The translations under genes and the position numbers were made by a program. From Sinotaia quadrata (lineage: Eukaryota; Mollusca; Gastropoda; Architaenioglossa; Viviparidae), in the NCBI GenBank assembly GCA_028829895.1, contig CM054180.1, forward strand, positions 119,272,473 through 119,336,472: a stretch of 64,000 nucleotides of DNA, read 5' to 3'. A model generated the notes under the pieces. The model saw only the letters and a list, made by a program, of their open reading frames with translations. It did no database searches and was not told where the DNA came from. This document shows, one piece after another, positions 11,928-24,693 of the stretch (its first letter is position 1; every line of letters starts with the position of its first letter).

Positions 11928-14778
11928 CTTTTTCGTGTGATACAGAAAGATTGCAATCATTCAACAAGTATTTGTCGATAAACGGAGTGGTTACGTATAT
12001 TGCACTTAGTATAGAATCATTATGCTTAAAGTCTTTTATATATTGTCACACATGTTTGAATAGTTGTCAAGTAGCATTCAAATATTTTCATCATTTAGTT
12101 ATTATTAATAAGATTAAACTGTATTATTTTCCAATCTAAGACCCTTTATCAGTACTTATCAAAAGTATGCTGAATATGTTTTAGATTACAATGTAAATAT
12201 GTTCTATTGATATAGTAGAGTTCTTCAAGAGATGTGAATGAAACTATATTAAACCTAACAAATCATTCATAGCTAACATAAGACAACGAAATGTACTCTA
12301 AAGCATTAGAATTACATATGACTTTACATTGTGACTTGAACAGCCCCCTCCCTCTCTAGTTAATTGTTGCAATTATAATGAATTAATTACAAATGGTAAG
12401 TATATTAATTTATGGTATTAATATTTCTCCAGCAGACTCCACTTGTCTCTCTCACTTGGCGGATATGTGAGCACTGTAAATGTTTTTTTTCTTCCACAAC
12501 ATTAAAGAAAAACATTTAACATAATACAATATTTCCATAGTTGGAAAACATCTTGCAAAAGGAGGAGATAAATCCATCTTATTATCTATATTTAGTGAGC
12601 CCCCATCCAGCCGCTTTCTTCTCTTAACATATTCATGAAGCGTATTTTCTAATACTTATTTAATACCCAAATTTTTAACCTGTTTTAGTTTAATGTGTAG
12701 CATACTTTGTGCATTCCTACGTTAAAACTGGTTAGAATAAACAGTAACAAAATATGTTACATTAATATAATATAAATTGCCTATCTGTCAAATGTGCATC
12801 TTCTGATAGAAACACACACACGCAGACACACAGATGAAGTAGACCAACTGTTTGCTTTATTTTTCATCAGTAATACGTCGATACTCATTCTATCAACTTT
12901 ACTAAACTACCAGGAACACACGTTATTTTGAATAAGTTAAAACTGGTGAAAAACGTAATTATCACATATTAAAAGTAGTAAATGCTTCATGAAGTGTAAA
13001 GTACCAGGAACATACGTTATTGTGAATAATAGGAAACATTATTATCAGGTATTAAAACTAGTAAATACTTCATGAAGTGTTATCTATCTAGAACATATGT
13101 TATTGAAATATGTTACAACCAGTGAGAAACATTATTATCGCATATTAAAAGTAGTAAATGCTTCATGAAGTGTAAACCAAACCATCATCAAAACTGAACC
13201 TACCAATTGCAGGCAATATAGGACAATGAGGAAAGACAGATTTGTTGCTGGCAAATAAATAACATTTAAGCTAAAGCATTTTACATTACACCTAAAATTC
13301 TTGCAACACATACTTTGACAGTTTTAGAAATAAATTACCGGCGTGCTTTTATTATTATTGTGTGCTAATTATACTATTTATATAGATATTGTAATATATT
13401 GTTTTCTTTGATCATGATTAATTAAACAGCGCCATCAGTTTATCATACTTTCAACACTACACAGTTGTATTATTTACTAAATATATTTATGTTAAGAATC
13501 TATAAATTCAATAATAGTTTAGGGAGGGTATCCACGTCATGACACATACAAAAGCTAAGTCACAGAAACTTTAGGAATGATATCACATTCAATAACTCTT
13601 TATTAAGGATATCAAAGTATACAAGGCTTTATAAATGATATCAAAGTCAATAATACTGCATAAATGATACCTATTGAATTATACATTATAATTGATATGA
13701 AAGTCAATAATACTGCATAAATGATACCTAGTCAATTAGCCATTATAAAAGATGCAAAGTCAATTATACTTTAGTGAAGTAAATTTGCCTATCCCTATTT
13801 CTAACTTAGTAATTATCTTCAGGCTGGCGATGTTAACATGACCCTACTTTGGGTGCTGCTTATGCTGATATTTTTAAGAATTAGATATACTCTATATTCG
13901 AATCACTTTGATTTGAACCAAAGACGATTCCGATCATAAAGGGAATCATAAGCTTTTGAAAAAATCACATGTTTTTGTTTGATTCAAGCTAAAGTGATTA
14001 ATGAACCTATAGCTGATCACGTTGGTGAGTGCGTCCAGCATTGTCATCGAACTTATCAGTAACGTGTTGCTGTAAGTTGATTTCTGTGAATTCTATTCTA
14101 GAGGTAACACGGCGAAAATGGTGGCTTGAGTTTGATCTCGAGCATTCATGACGTATGATGAGTAGCGACAAGAAAATTCGGGAACATTCCTCCAACCCCC
14201 TTCCGATGTGCCGGATAGAGACAGGGAAAATTGATACGTCTCATTACGGACAATATTGCACGAACTTGTTATAAATAACTAGTCTCCAGAAATTATCTTT
14301 CATACTTTGGAAATTAAAAAATAATTCCAAACATTTCCTGTATAGGCAGTCGGGCGTCGGATAACGACACTTGATTTAAATCACAAACCGTAAACAGTTC
14401 ACTGAGCTCTTCATTGAATATTTGGACCTTTATGGTACTTTTAAAAAAATCACCACTTACAGAGTTCGATTTTAGTTTATGTGTATATTCACCACACGTT
14501 AGAGTAACTGTACAGAAAACTCTATCATGTGGTAGGAAGTGCACTAGTATTTGCTTACAGAAAGAACAACCTCTATTCTAAATACCCGAGTGACATCAAT
14601 TTAATTAGACTTTCAAATAATATTTCAGCTTTGTCAACTAAACTGGAGGTTATTGTTTTAAGTGATATTAGACGACAGCATTAAGATAAATCTAATCAGA
14701 CACAGTAAAACGAGCGCAAAGACCGACAACGCACACATTAACATGCTAAAAATTAATTAACGAGCAATAAACACTTAC
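11928..14778 (-). other. Intron between B4 and A4 (about 2.9 kb)
   Basis: Closely related to 8004-10764. Contains minisatellite-like blocks at about 12900-13180 and 13560-13760, and an uninterrupted hAT target site near 13884-13895. Two minus-strand open frames at 14007-14195 and 14314-14544 are not open in the paralogous introns and are not accepted as genes. Confidence 0.6.
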
Positions 14779-14828
14779 ACCTCTGCAGCTGCTTCTTCGA
14801 CTTCTTCTGTGATCGCTGGCACACCCTC
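14779..14828 (-). CDS. Exon B4 (50 nt), acidic repeat
   Basis: Acceptor AACAAG, donor GT|GTAAGT. Encodes EGVPAITEEVEEAAAE plus GT completing Val. Confidence 0.74.
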
Positions 14829-14993
14829 CTTGTTAATACAATGCGTTAAAATGAAAAGTATTCGACGTATAATATTTGCAAATACTCATCTTTGATATTT
14901 AAAACAATAAAATTTACTCATTTTAACATTGAACTATTGTGATAATGTCTTCTTCGTTGAGGTGAAGATTGAACTTGTCATTTATGAAATGCG

Positions 14994-15027
<34 letters not shown>

Positions 15028-15080
15028 AGAGGGACAGACAGAGAGACAGAGACAGAAAGGGGAAGAGAGAGAGAGAGATA
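14994..15080. repeat. Interrupted GA microsatellite upstream of B4
   Basis: GA with a G run and GACAGA interruptions; same position relative to B4 as in other units. Confidence 0.93.
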
Positions 15081-15866
15081 GGATGGATAGACATATGGAT
15101 GATGTATGTATGTATAATATATAATGATGGAAAGACAGATAGAATGATAGATACATAGATTCATGGCTGGATGGATTAATGACTGGTGAATGATTGGGTG
15201 GATGGAAAAAGATTGATATATACAACAATATACAGGATAGGTTCTTTTTGTGACAAATTCTGTTGTGCTTTTAGAAGCGTGTAAAATGTAGATAGGTAGG
15301 AGGATGGCTGGATTTGTGACTAGAAAGATCGAACTAATTTATATTTGTCTGATTAATATTTTCTGTTTCCATAAGAAAAGTACTTTGGGAAGATATACAA
15401 ATATTTAATGTTAAAATATATGCTAACGTTAACTTTACTCAGTCTATCTATCTATCTGTCTGTCTGTCTATATAATGTATATGTATTTGTAGATTCACAT
15501 ATTTGTATGTAACATACAAATGTAATTGTAGAACACTTTTCACGGATCTGTTTACGTATATATCAGCGAAGTCTCTATTACACTAAATCGTCTGCATACC
15601 AAAACCTAGGGTCGGGTTTCTAATTATTTTGATCACGGTGTAGAATTTAAATGAAATGCATGTGTGACAATTTGTATATGCAACCAACTATAAGAGATTT
15701 TAGAAAAAAAGTAAAAGTATGTTAGTGACTAATAGGAGCAGATATTTAATACAACTATAAGTTATGTGTGTTCTTTACACATATATTTAATACAAATAGA
15801 AGTTATGTATATTTTTACACAGTGACTTATGTTGTATGACGTTTCTCTTCAGCACTATTTACTCAC

Positions 15867-15918
15867 CTCTTCTTCTTTCTTTTCTTCGGGTTCAGCCTCC
15901 TCTTCTGACATGAATTGT
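15867..15918 (-). CDS. Exon A5 (52 nt), acidic repeat
   Basis: Acceptor GAAAAG, donor GAG|GTGAGT. Encodes QFMSEEEAEPEEKKEEE. Differs from A3 only by Ile to Phe at the second residue, a rare aromatic in the array. Confidence 0.73.
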
Positions 15919-18900
15919 CTTTTCCGTGTGATACATAAAGAATGTAATCATTCAACAGGTTTTTGTCAATAAACGGACTGGTTGCGTATATTGCACTTAG
16001 TATAGAGTCATTATGCTTAAAGAGTTTTATATATTGTCACACATGTTTGAATAGTTGTCGAGAAGCATTCAAATGTTTTCATTATAATTTTATTATTAAT
16101 AGGATTAAACTGTATTATTTTTAAATCTAAGACTATTTATCAGTACTTATCAAAATTATGCTGAATATGTTTTAGATTACAATGTAAATATGTTGTAATT
16201 AAATAGTATTGAGTTCTTCAAGAGATGTGAATGAAACTATATTAAACCTAACAAATCATTCATAGCTAACATGAGACAACCAAATGTACTCTAAGGCATT
16301 AGTATTACAACTGACTGTCACATTGTGACTCCAACACACCACCTAGTTAATTGTTACAATTACAATGAATTATCACCTATAATTAATTACAAATGGTAAG
16401 AATCTTAGTTTATGTTATTAATAATTCTCCAGCAGACATCACCTGTCTCTCTCACTTGGCGGGTATGTGGGCACTGTAAACGTTTCCTTTCTTCCACAAC
16501 ATTAAAGAAAATCATTTAAAATTACACAATATTTCCATAGTTGGAAAACGTCTTACCAAAGGGGAAGATAAATCCATCGTATAATCTATATTTAGCGAAC
16601 CCATTCCAGCCACTTTCTACTCCAAACATATTCATGAAGCGTATTTTCTAAAACTTATTTAATATCCAAATATTTAATATCTGTTAGTTTAATGTGTAGA
16701 TACTTTGTGCATTTTTACGTTAACATTGGCTAGAATAAACTGTAAAAAAATTAGCTACATTAATATACTATAAATTCCCTCTCTGTCAAATGTGCATCTT
16801 CTGATAGAAACACACACATGCAGACACACAGATGAAGTAGACCAACTGTTTGCTTTATTTTTCGTCAGTAATACGTCGATACTCATTCTATCAACTTTAC
16901 TAAACTACCAGGAACACACGTTATTGTGAATAAGTTACAACCTATGAGAAACATTATTATCGCGTCTTAAAAGTAGTAAATGCTTCATGAAGTGTAAACT
17001 ACAAGCAACATACGTTATTGTGAATAAGTTAAAACTGGTAAGAAACATTATTATCGCGTATTAAAAGTAGTAAATGCTTCATGAAGTGTAAACTACAAGC
17101 AACATATGTTATTGTGAATAAGTTAAAACTGGTAAGAAACATTATTATCGCGTATTAAAAGTAGTAAATGCTTCATGAGGTGTAAACTACAAGCAACATA
17201 CGTTATTGTGAATAAGTTAAAACTGGTAAGAAACATTATTATCGCGTATTAAAAGTAGTAAATGCTTCATGAAGTGTAATCTATCTAGAATATACATTAT
17301 TGAAATATCTTACAACCACTTACAAACATTATTATCGCGTATTAAAAGTAGTAAATGCTTCATGAAGTGTAAACTAAACCCTCATCAAAACTCAACCTCT
17401 CAATTGCAGGCAATACAGGACAATGAGGTAAGGAAGTTATATTGCTGTCAATTAAATAATATTTAAGTTAAAGCATTTTGCATTACACCTGAAATTCATG
17501 CAACACATACTCTGACAATATTCCAGGTAAATAAAAGGTGTGCTTATATTGTTATTGTGTGTCAATTATACTATTTATATAGATATTTTAATATATTGTT
17601 TTCGTGTTCATGATTAATTAAACAACGCCATCAATTTATCATAACATTCAACACTACACAATTGTATTATTTACTAAATATATTTAAGTTAAGATTCTAT
17701 AAATTCAATAATAGTTTAGGGAGGGTATCAATGTCATGACACAAAAACTAAGTCACAGAAACTTTAGGAATGATAATATATCACATTCAATAACTCTTTA
17801 TTAATGATATGAAAGTATAAAAGGCTATATAAATTATATCAAAGTCAATAATACTGCATAAATTATACCTAGTGAATTATATATTATATATGATATCAAA
17901 GGCAATAATATTGGATAAATAATACCTACTCAATTAGACATTATAAAATATATCAAAGTCGACAATACTGCATAAAGGATACATAGTCAATTACCCATTA
18001 TAAATGAGAGCAAGTCAATAATACTGTAGCTGAGTAAATTTGCCTATCCCTGTTTCTAAACTTAATAATTATATTCTTTCTGGCAAGGAGGCAATGTTAA
18101 CATGATTCTACTTTGGGCGCTGCTTATATTGATATTTTTAAGCATTATAGTTAGATATACGCTATATTCTAATCACTTTGATTTGAACGAAAGACGATTC
18201 CGATCATAAATGATATCATTAGTTTATGAGAAAATCACATGTTTTTCTTTGTTTCAGGCTACAGTGATTACTGAACCTCTACCCGATGAGGTTGTTGTGT
18301 GCGTCCAGCATTGTCATCGAACTTATCAGTAACGTGTTGCTGCAAGTTGAATTCTGTGAATTCTATTCTAGAGGTAAAACGGCGAAAATGGTGGCTTGAC
18401 TTTGATCTGGAGCATTCATGAAGTATGCAAAGTAGTTACACGAAAATTCGGGAACATTCCTTGACCCCCCCCTTCCGATTGCCGGATTGAGCCAAGGAAA
18501 ATTGATACGTCTCATTACGGACAATAATGAACGAACTAAATATAAATAACTAGTCTCCAGAAATTATCTTTCATACTTTGGAAAGGAAAAAATAATTCCA
18601 AACATCTCCTGTATAGGCAGTCAGGCGTCGGATCACGACTCTTGGTTTGTATCACAAACCGTCAACAGTTCACTGAGCTCTTCATTAAATATTTGGAACT
18701 TTATAGTACTTTTTTTTAAAATCAACACTTACAGACAACGTTTTAGTTTATATGTATATTCACCGTACGTTAAAGTGGTTGTACACAAAATTCTAGCATG
18801 TTGTAGGAAGAGCACTAGTATTTGCTTACAGAAAGAACATCCTCTATTCTAAACACCCGAGTAACATCAATTTAATTAGACTTTCAAATAATATTTCAGC

Positions 18901-19049
18901 CTTGTCAACTAAGCTGGAGGTTATTGTTTTAAGTGATATTAGATGAGAGTATTAAGATACATCTAATCAGACACAGTGAAACGAGCGCAAAGACCGACAA
19001 CGGACACATTAACATGCTAAAAATTAATTAACGAGCAATAAACACTTAC
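15919..19049 (-). other. Intron between B5 and A5 (about 3.1 kb)
   Basis: Middle-aged intron made longer by the 94-bp minisatellite at 16890-17372. Short repeat blocks at 17780-18020 and an empty hAT target site near 18158-18170. No supported gene. Confidence 0.6.
16890..17372. repeat. 94-bp minisatellite, about 5 copies
   Basis: TGCTTCATGAAGTGTAA recurs at 16981, 17075, 17169, 17263 and 17356 (spacings 94, 94, 94, 93). Related single or double copies occur at about 8990-9180, 12900-13180 and 21240-21430, so this intron position has expanded locally. Confidence 0.93.
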
Positions 19050-19099
19050 ACCTCTGCAGCTGATTCTTCGACCTCTTCTGTGGTCGCTGTCACACCCTC
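19050..19099 (-). CDS. Exon B5 (50 nt), acidic repeat
   Basis: Acceptor AACAAG, donor GT|GTAAGT. Encodes EGVTATTEEVEESAAE plus GT completing Val. Intermediate between the Pro-Ala-Ile type of B3/B4 and the young copies. Confidence 0.75.
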
Positions 19100-19262
19100 C
19101 TTGTTAATACAATGCGTTAAAATGAAAAGTATTCGAAGTATAATATTTGCAAATAGTCAACTTTGATATTTAAAACAATAAAATTTACTCATTTTAACAT
19201 TGAACTATTGTGATAATGTCTTATTCGTTGAGGTGAAGATTGAACTTGTCATTTATGAAATG

Positions 19263-19264
<2 letters not shown>

Positions 19265-19340
<76 letters not shown>

Positions 19341-19405
19341 GTGAGAGTGAGAGAAAGAGAGAGAGTGTGAGAGAGAGAAAGAGAGAGAGAGAAAGTGAGA
19401 AAGTG

Positions 19406-19438
<33 letters not shown>

Positions 19439-19450
19439 GTTAGAGAGAGA
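19265..19450. repeat. GA microsatellite upstream of B5, longest
   Basis: About 65 bases of pure GA, then GA with GTGA and AAGA interruptions. Same relative position as in other units. Confidence 0.94.
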
Positions 19451-20223
19451 TTGATAGACACGGACATATGGATGATGTATGGATCTATTTCTATCCATCA
19501 TTATATATTATAGAACGATAATTCAGACAGAATGATAGATACATAGATTGATGGCTGGATGAAGGAATGGTTGGATGGATTAATGACTGGTGAATGATTG
19601 GGTGGATGGAAAAAGATTGATATATACAACGATATACAGGATAGGTTCGTTTTGTGACAAATTCTGTTGTCCTTTTAGAAGCGTGTAAAATGTAGATAGG
19701 TAGGAGGATGGCTGGATTTGTGACTTGAAAGATCGAACTTTTGTCTGATTAATATTTTCTGTTTCCATAAAAAAAGTACTTTGGGAAGATATACAAATAT
19801 TTAATGTTAAAATATATGCTAACGTTAACTTTACTCAGTCTATCTATCTATCTGTCTGTCTGTCTATATAATGTATATGTATCTGTAGATTCACATATTT
19901 GTATGTAACATACAAATGTAATTGTAGAACACTTTTCACGGATCTGTTTAAGTATATATCAGCGAAGTCTCTATTACACTAAATCGTCTGCATACCAAAA
20001 CCTAGGGTCGGGTTTCTAATTATTTTGATCACGGTGTAGAATGTGAAATGAAATGCATGTGTGACAATTTGTATATGCAACCAACTATAAGAGATTTTAG
20101 AAAAAAAGTAAAAGTATGTTAGTTACTAATAGGAGCAGATATTTAATACAACTATAACTTATGTATATTCTTTAAACAGTGACTTATGTTGTATGACGTT
20201 TCTCTTTAGCACTATTTACTCAC

Positions 20224-20281
20224 CTCTTCTTCTTTCTTCTCTTCGGGTTCAGCCTCCTCTTCTTCTATATTTTGTCCTTTC
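20224..20281 (-). CDS. Exon A6 (58 nt), acidic repeat with shifted acceptor
   Basis: The usual acceptor (GAAAG|GACAAAAT here) would give 53 nt and a reading frame that stops at once, because one extra G follows the AG. The AG six bases upstream (AACAG at 20282-20283 on the complement) gives 58 nt and restores the frame: KGQNIEEEEAEPEEKKEEE. Donor GAG|GTGAGT. This is the first A exon with QNIEEEE instead of Q-I/F-MSEEE. Boundary inferred from frame only. Confidence 0.62.
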
Positions 20282-22262
20282 CTGTTATACAAAAAATTGC
20301 AATCATTCATCACATTTTTATCAATAAACGGAATGGTAGCGTATATTGCACTTATTGAATCATTATGCTTAAAGTCTTATATATATTGTCACACATGTTT
20401 GAATAGTTGTCAAGTATCATTCTAATGTTTTCATTATATATTTATTATTAATATGATTAAACTGAATATTTTTCAATCTAAGATTCGTTATCAGTACTTT
20501 TCAAAAGTATGCTGAATATGTGTTAGATTACAATGTAAATATGTTGTAATTAAATAGTATTGAGTTCTTTAAGAGATGTGAATGAAACTATATTAAACCT
20601 AACAAATCATTCATAGCTAACATGAGACAACCAAATGTACTCTAAGGCATTAGTATTACATCTGACTTTCACATTGTGACACAAACACACTACCTAGTTA
20701 ATGGTTAAAATTATAATGAATTAATCACCTATAATTAATTACAAGTGGCAGTAATCTTAATTTATGTTATTAATAATTCTCCAGCAGACACCAATTGTCT
20801 CTCTCACTTGGCGGGTATGTGGGCACTGTATAAGTTTTCTTTCTTCCAAAAACATTTACCATCATACAATATTTCCATAGATGTCAAACGTCTTACAAAA
20901 TGATAGATAAATCCTTCTTATAATCTACATTTAGCGAGCCCCTATCCACCCACTTTCTACTCCAAACATATTCATGAAGCATGTTTTCTAATTTTTATTT
21001 AATACCGAAATATTTAACATATATTAGTTTAAATGTGTAGCATACTTTGTGTATTCTTACGTTAAAATTTGCTAGAATAAACCGTAAAAAATATGTTATA
21101 TTAATATACTATAAATTCCCTCTCTGTCAAATGTGCATCTTCTCAAATAAACACACACATGCAGACACTCAGATGAAGTAGACCTACTGTTTATTTTTCG
21201 TCAGTAAGAAGTCGATACTCATTATATCAACTTTACTAATCTACCAGGGACATACGTTATTGTGATTAAGTTGCAACCTATGAGAAAACATCATTATCGC
21301 GTATTACATGTAGTAAGTGCTTAATGATATTTAAATTATCTAGAACATGCGTTATTGAAATATGTTACAACCAGTGAGAAACATTATTATCGCATATTAA
21401 AAGTAGTAAATGCTTCCTGAAGTGTAAACCAAACCATCATCAAAACTCAACCTTTCAATTGCAGGCAATATAGGACAATGAGGAAAGGCAGATTTGTTGC
21501 TGGCAAATAAATAATATTTAAGCTAAAGCATTTTGCATTACACCTGAAATTCATCCAACATATACTGTGACAGTATTCCGAATAAATTACAGGCGTGATT
21601 TTTATTCTTATTGTGTGTTAATTATACTATTTATATAGATATTTTAATATATTGTTTTCTTTGATCATGATTAATTAAACAACGCCATCATTTTATCATA
21701 ACTTTCAACAGAACAAAATTGTATTATTTACTAAATATATTGAAGTTAAGAATCTATACATTCAATAATAGTTTAGTGAGAGTATCAACATCATGACACT
21801 TACAAAAGCTAAGTCACAGAAACTTTAGGAATGATATCACATTCAATAACTCTTTATTAAGGATATCAAAATATAAAAGCCTTTATAAATGATATCAAAG
21901 TCAATAATACTGCATAAATAATACCTAGTGAATTATACATTATATATGATATCAAATAAATAATACCGCATAAATAATACCTAGTGAATTATACATTATA
22001 TATGATTTCAAAATCAATAATATTGCATAAATGATACCTAATCAATTAGACATATAAAATATATCAAAGTCAATAATACTGCATAAAGGATGCCTAGTCA
22101 ATTAGCCATTATAAATGATGCCAAGTCAATAATACTGTAGCTGAGTAAATTTGACTGTACCTGTTTCTAAACTTAATAACTATCTTCTTTCTGGCAATGT
22201 TAACATGACCCTACTTTGGGCGCTGCTTATGCTGATATTTTTAAGCAGTATAGTTAGATATA

Positions 22263-22270
22263 CTCTATAT
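22263..22270. repeat. hAT target site duplication, left (CTCTATAT)
   Basis: Eight bases identical to 23580-23587. Paralogous introns at about 9882, 13885 and 18160 have this site once and uninterrupted (CTCTATATT or CGCTATATT). Confidence 0.93.
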
Positions 22271-22285
22271 CAGGGGTGCACAAAC
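22271..22285 (+). repeat. hAT terminal inverted repeat, left
   Basis: CAGGGGTGCACAAAC, perfect inverse complement of the right end. Confidence 0.92.
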
Positions 22286-22488
22286 GTTTTAGGCCAGAGG
22301 GCCACATTTCCAATTGATAGTGCATGGAGGGCCGCAAGTCAGATTGCACATGGATGACAACAGAAATAATGAAATACATTCGTTTTTGCCTTATTAACCT
22401 ATATTTAGTCTTTATTAGTGAGAAGGGTGAGCCTGAATGTTGTTAACAACTTTATCAATATTTGGTTCGAGTTTTGTAGTCGCCAGCC

Positions 22489-22785
22489 TCAAAATCGAAC
22501 AGAGATTGTTGTCGTCAAATTCGATCTCAGCTTGTTCTTGTTCATGTTCATTACTGAAAACGTTTGTTCACACAAGTATGTGCTGCCGAATTCTGACAAC
22601 AACTTGCAAGCCAAGTCCTTGACATTTCTGTTTGTGCTCGAGCTGAGACTTCCATAAAATGTTAAAATGTTGTTCTGCTGAAATGATGACTTCAGTTCAG
22701 GTGAACATTGAAGATCAATGACCGTCAGTAAAAGGCCCGTGATGATTTGGCAACAATATGTGCTACTTTGCAACTTGCAGAGCAA
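22489..22785 (-). pseudogene. hAT transposase remnant, C-terminal dimerisation region
   Basis: A 98-codon open frame whose residues 66-80, FGSTYLCEQTFSVMN, match the well-known C-terminal hAT dimerisation signature of the GTF2IRD2/ZBED5-like group. About 20 residues upstream is a hydrophilic linker. No catalytic DDE region accompanies it. Ends in divergent sequence past the motif, so it is a remnant rather than a working protein. Confidence 0.85.
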
Positions 22786-23070
22786 AATACTTGTTTTCTT
22801 CAGACTTTTTGTGAAGAAATGTTGCTGTGCTGACAGACCTTTTAAAAGTTGCTCAATTTTGTTGTTTCTCCAGTGCCTTTTAAGTCATCAAAAGTTGCAG
22901 CTGCTTTGTTTTGTAATGCCGCTTGCAGTTGAAGTCCTTCATCACAGTAACAGACTCACAACAAATTAAGCACAAAGCTGCTCCATTAAAATGCCGCATA
23001 AAGTATTTAGCCTCCACTCTTCTTTAAACTGATGATTTTCGTCTTCAATTTTAAGCTTCTTATGAGCAGG
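22786..23070 (-). pseudogene. hAT transposase remnant, N-terminal part with BED-like zinc finger
   Basis: In minus orientation at about 23058-23014 one frame reads KIEDENHQFKEEW. A second frame, over about 22975-22900, reads LICCESVTVMKDFNCKRHY: Cys-x-x-Cys-like and His residues of a degenerate BED-type finger. A frameshift separates the two pieces. This order (N-terminal basic piece, finger, then the C-terminal piece further left) is right for a minus-strand transposase with the catalytic core deleted. Confidence 0.7.
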
Positions 23071-23564
23071 TTTCTGACATATTAACAAAGGGCAGTAGTT
23101 TAAAAACAACTTCACTCCGAAACAGTGTAATTCATTCAGTACATTCCAACCAGACATCCACAGCCACATATTCACACACACTGACTGCACCATCCTTCCC
23201 CCCCCCCAGTGTCACCTCACCCCATCCCCAGACTGAACTTTAGCTGGCTGCCTGCCGACTTGGGTTTAGATATAGACCTCTTTCTAATGCTATTTGATGT
23301 CGCCATACATCAAAGATGTGCAGATACTACTATTTCAACAGTACAACTTTGATCAGCTGAACTGAACAATGTGCCCAATACACAGCCTCTCACCTCAATA
23401 CCGCATCCAGCGTTTGTTTTCAACACAGCACAAGATGCTTCCACGGGAAAGCAAACCACTGTTCTACTCCCTTGTTCAGATTAATGTTAAAAGCTCCTTG
23501 TCTGTTACAAATAATGGTAACATCCTAAAGTCTTCTGGGGGCCGCATGCGGCCCGCGGGCCGCG

Positions 23565-23579
23565 GTTTGTGCACCCCTG
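23565..23579 (-). repeat. hAT terminal inverted repeat, right
   Basis: GTTTGTGCACCCCTG, inverse complement of the left end. Confidence 0.92.
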
Positions 23580-23587
23580 CTCTATAT
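23580..23587. repeat. hAT target site duplication, right (CTCTATAT)
   Basis: Identical to 22263-22270. Host sequence GCTAATC resumes directly after, matching the paralogous introns. Confidence 0.93.
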
Positions 23588-24693
23588 GCTAATCCCTTTG
23601 ATTTGAACGAAAGTCGATTCCGATCATAAATGGTATCATTAGCTTTTGAGAAAATCACAGGTTTCTCTTTGTTTCAGGCTACAGTGATTACTGAACCTCT
23701 ACCTGATCACATTGGTGTGTGCGTCCAGCATTGTCATCGAACTTATCAGTAACGTGTTGCTGTAATTTGATTTTTATGAATTCTATTCTAGAGGTAAAAC
23801 GCATAATATGATGGGCTGAGTTTGATGTTGAGCATTCATGAAGTATGCTGTGTAGCTACAATAAAATTCGGGAACATTTCTCCACCACCCCCTTCCGATG
23901 TGCCGGATAGAGCAAAGGAAAATTCGTGACGCTTCTCCATGGTGTGCTTGGAGAGTGCATTGAATATTCTGGAACAGTTGACTAACGACTAACAGTTGAC
24001 TAATGTGCCAAGAAGTTGTAGGTAGAACCATCGTCTAATAAACATAAAAAGCAGTGACTTGTTGCAAACCGCGTGATTGTGAACACGTGGTAGTGACATC
24101 ATCCATCTTTGTAAACGTTATGTACCTTGACTATAATTATTTTTCTAAAACTCCACCCTCATGCCTAGGTGTGGTGGGGGTAAATTTGCCTATCTCTATT
24201 TCTAGACTTAATTGTCATATAAATTGTCAAAATGTCCCGACTTTGGGCACTCCTTATGATGGTATTTTTGTGTCAGAATGGAGCAAACAATTTGAGTTGA
24301 AAATATGCTAGAAGTGTCTGATGCAATCTAAACCTGTTCCAACTGGATGAGTAGTTTTTATTATCCAATGGTTAAGATTTACAGGAATGAGACCAGCCAA
24401 TGGACTGAGTACAAAATCTTACCTGCAGTAGAGAATTCTATTGTCTAATCACCTGAATATTGAGTTGCAAGAAAAGTCTGGTCATGAAAGGCGGCCATTT
24501 GATTAATAGTAAGTTAACTGACTGATTGAGAGAGAATGGAACTAGAAATTTTTTGTGCATTTTGCCATTGATATGTTATACTTTTGTTTTACATACAGAT
24601 GTATGCGAATAAACTACTATTTCTGAAGTTTTTGAAAGAAGATGTTCGAGTAGAGTGTCTGCACATTTTTATTAAGCCATGGAGACGCGTAGA

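Larger units (their letters stand above)
22271..23579 (-). mobile_element. hAT-superfamily DNA transposon, 1309 bp, internally deleted
   Basis: Bounded by 15-bp perfect inverted ends CAGGGGTGCACAAAC and 8-bp target duplications, the hallmark of hAT elements. The ends have the GGCC-rich subterminal stretches (GAGGGCC, GGGCCGC) common in Charlie-like hATs. Inside are frameshifted remnants of a transposase in minus orientation: an N-terminal piece and BED-like zinc finger, then the C-terminal dimerisation region. The catalytic middle is absent. It is therefore non-autonomous, and was mobilised in trans or decayed after insertion. It sits in the intron in the same orientation as the host gene. 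Confidence 0.92.
6744..23930. repeat. Middle-aged tandem units, about 4.0-4.3 kb
   Basis: B exon spacing is 4021 (B2-B3), 4014 (B3-B4) and 4271 (B4-B5). The fourth unit is enlarged by the hAT. Introns align well with each other over most of their length but lack the captured cassette. Confidence 0.85.

Noticed and set aside
14314..14544. Minus-strand frame containing TCT|GTAAGT, looking like an extra exon of 47 nt (14461-14507) after B4
   Set aside because: Joined to B4 it meets TGA after six codons, and the acceptor AG is absent in sister introns at 10.5 and 18.8 kb. A decoy donor at most.
24054..24311. 85-codon plus-strand frame
   Set aside because: Crosses the boundary between unique and repeated intron sequence and shows no recognisable domain.
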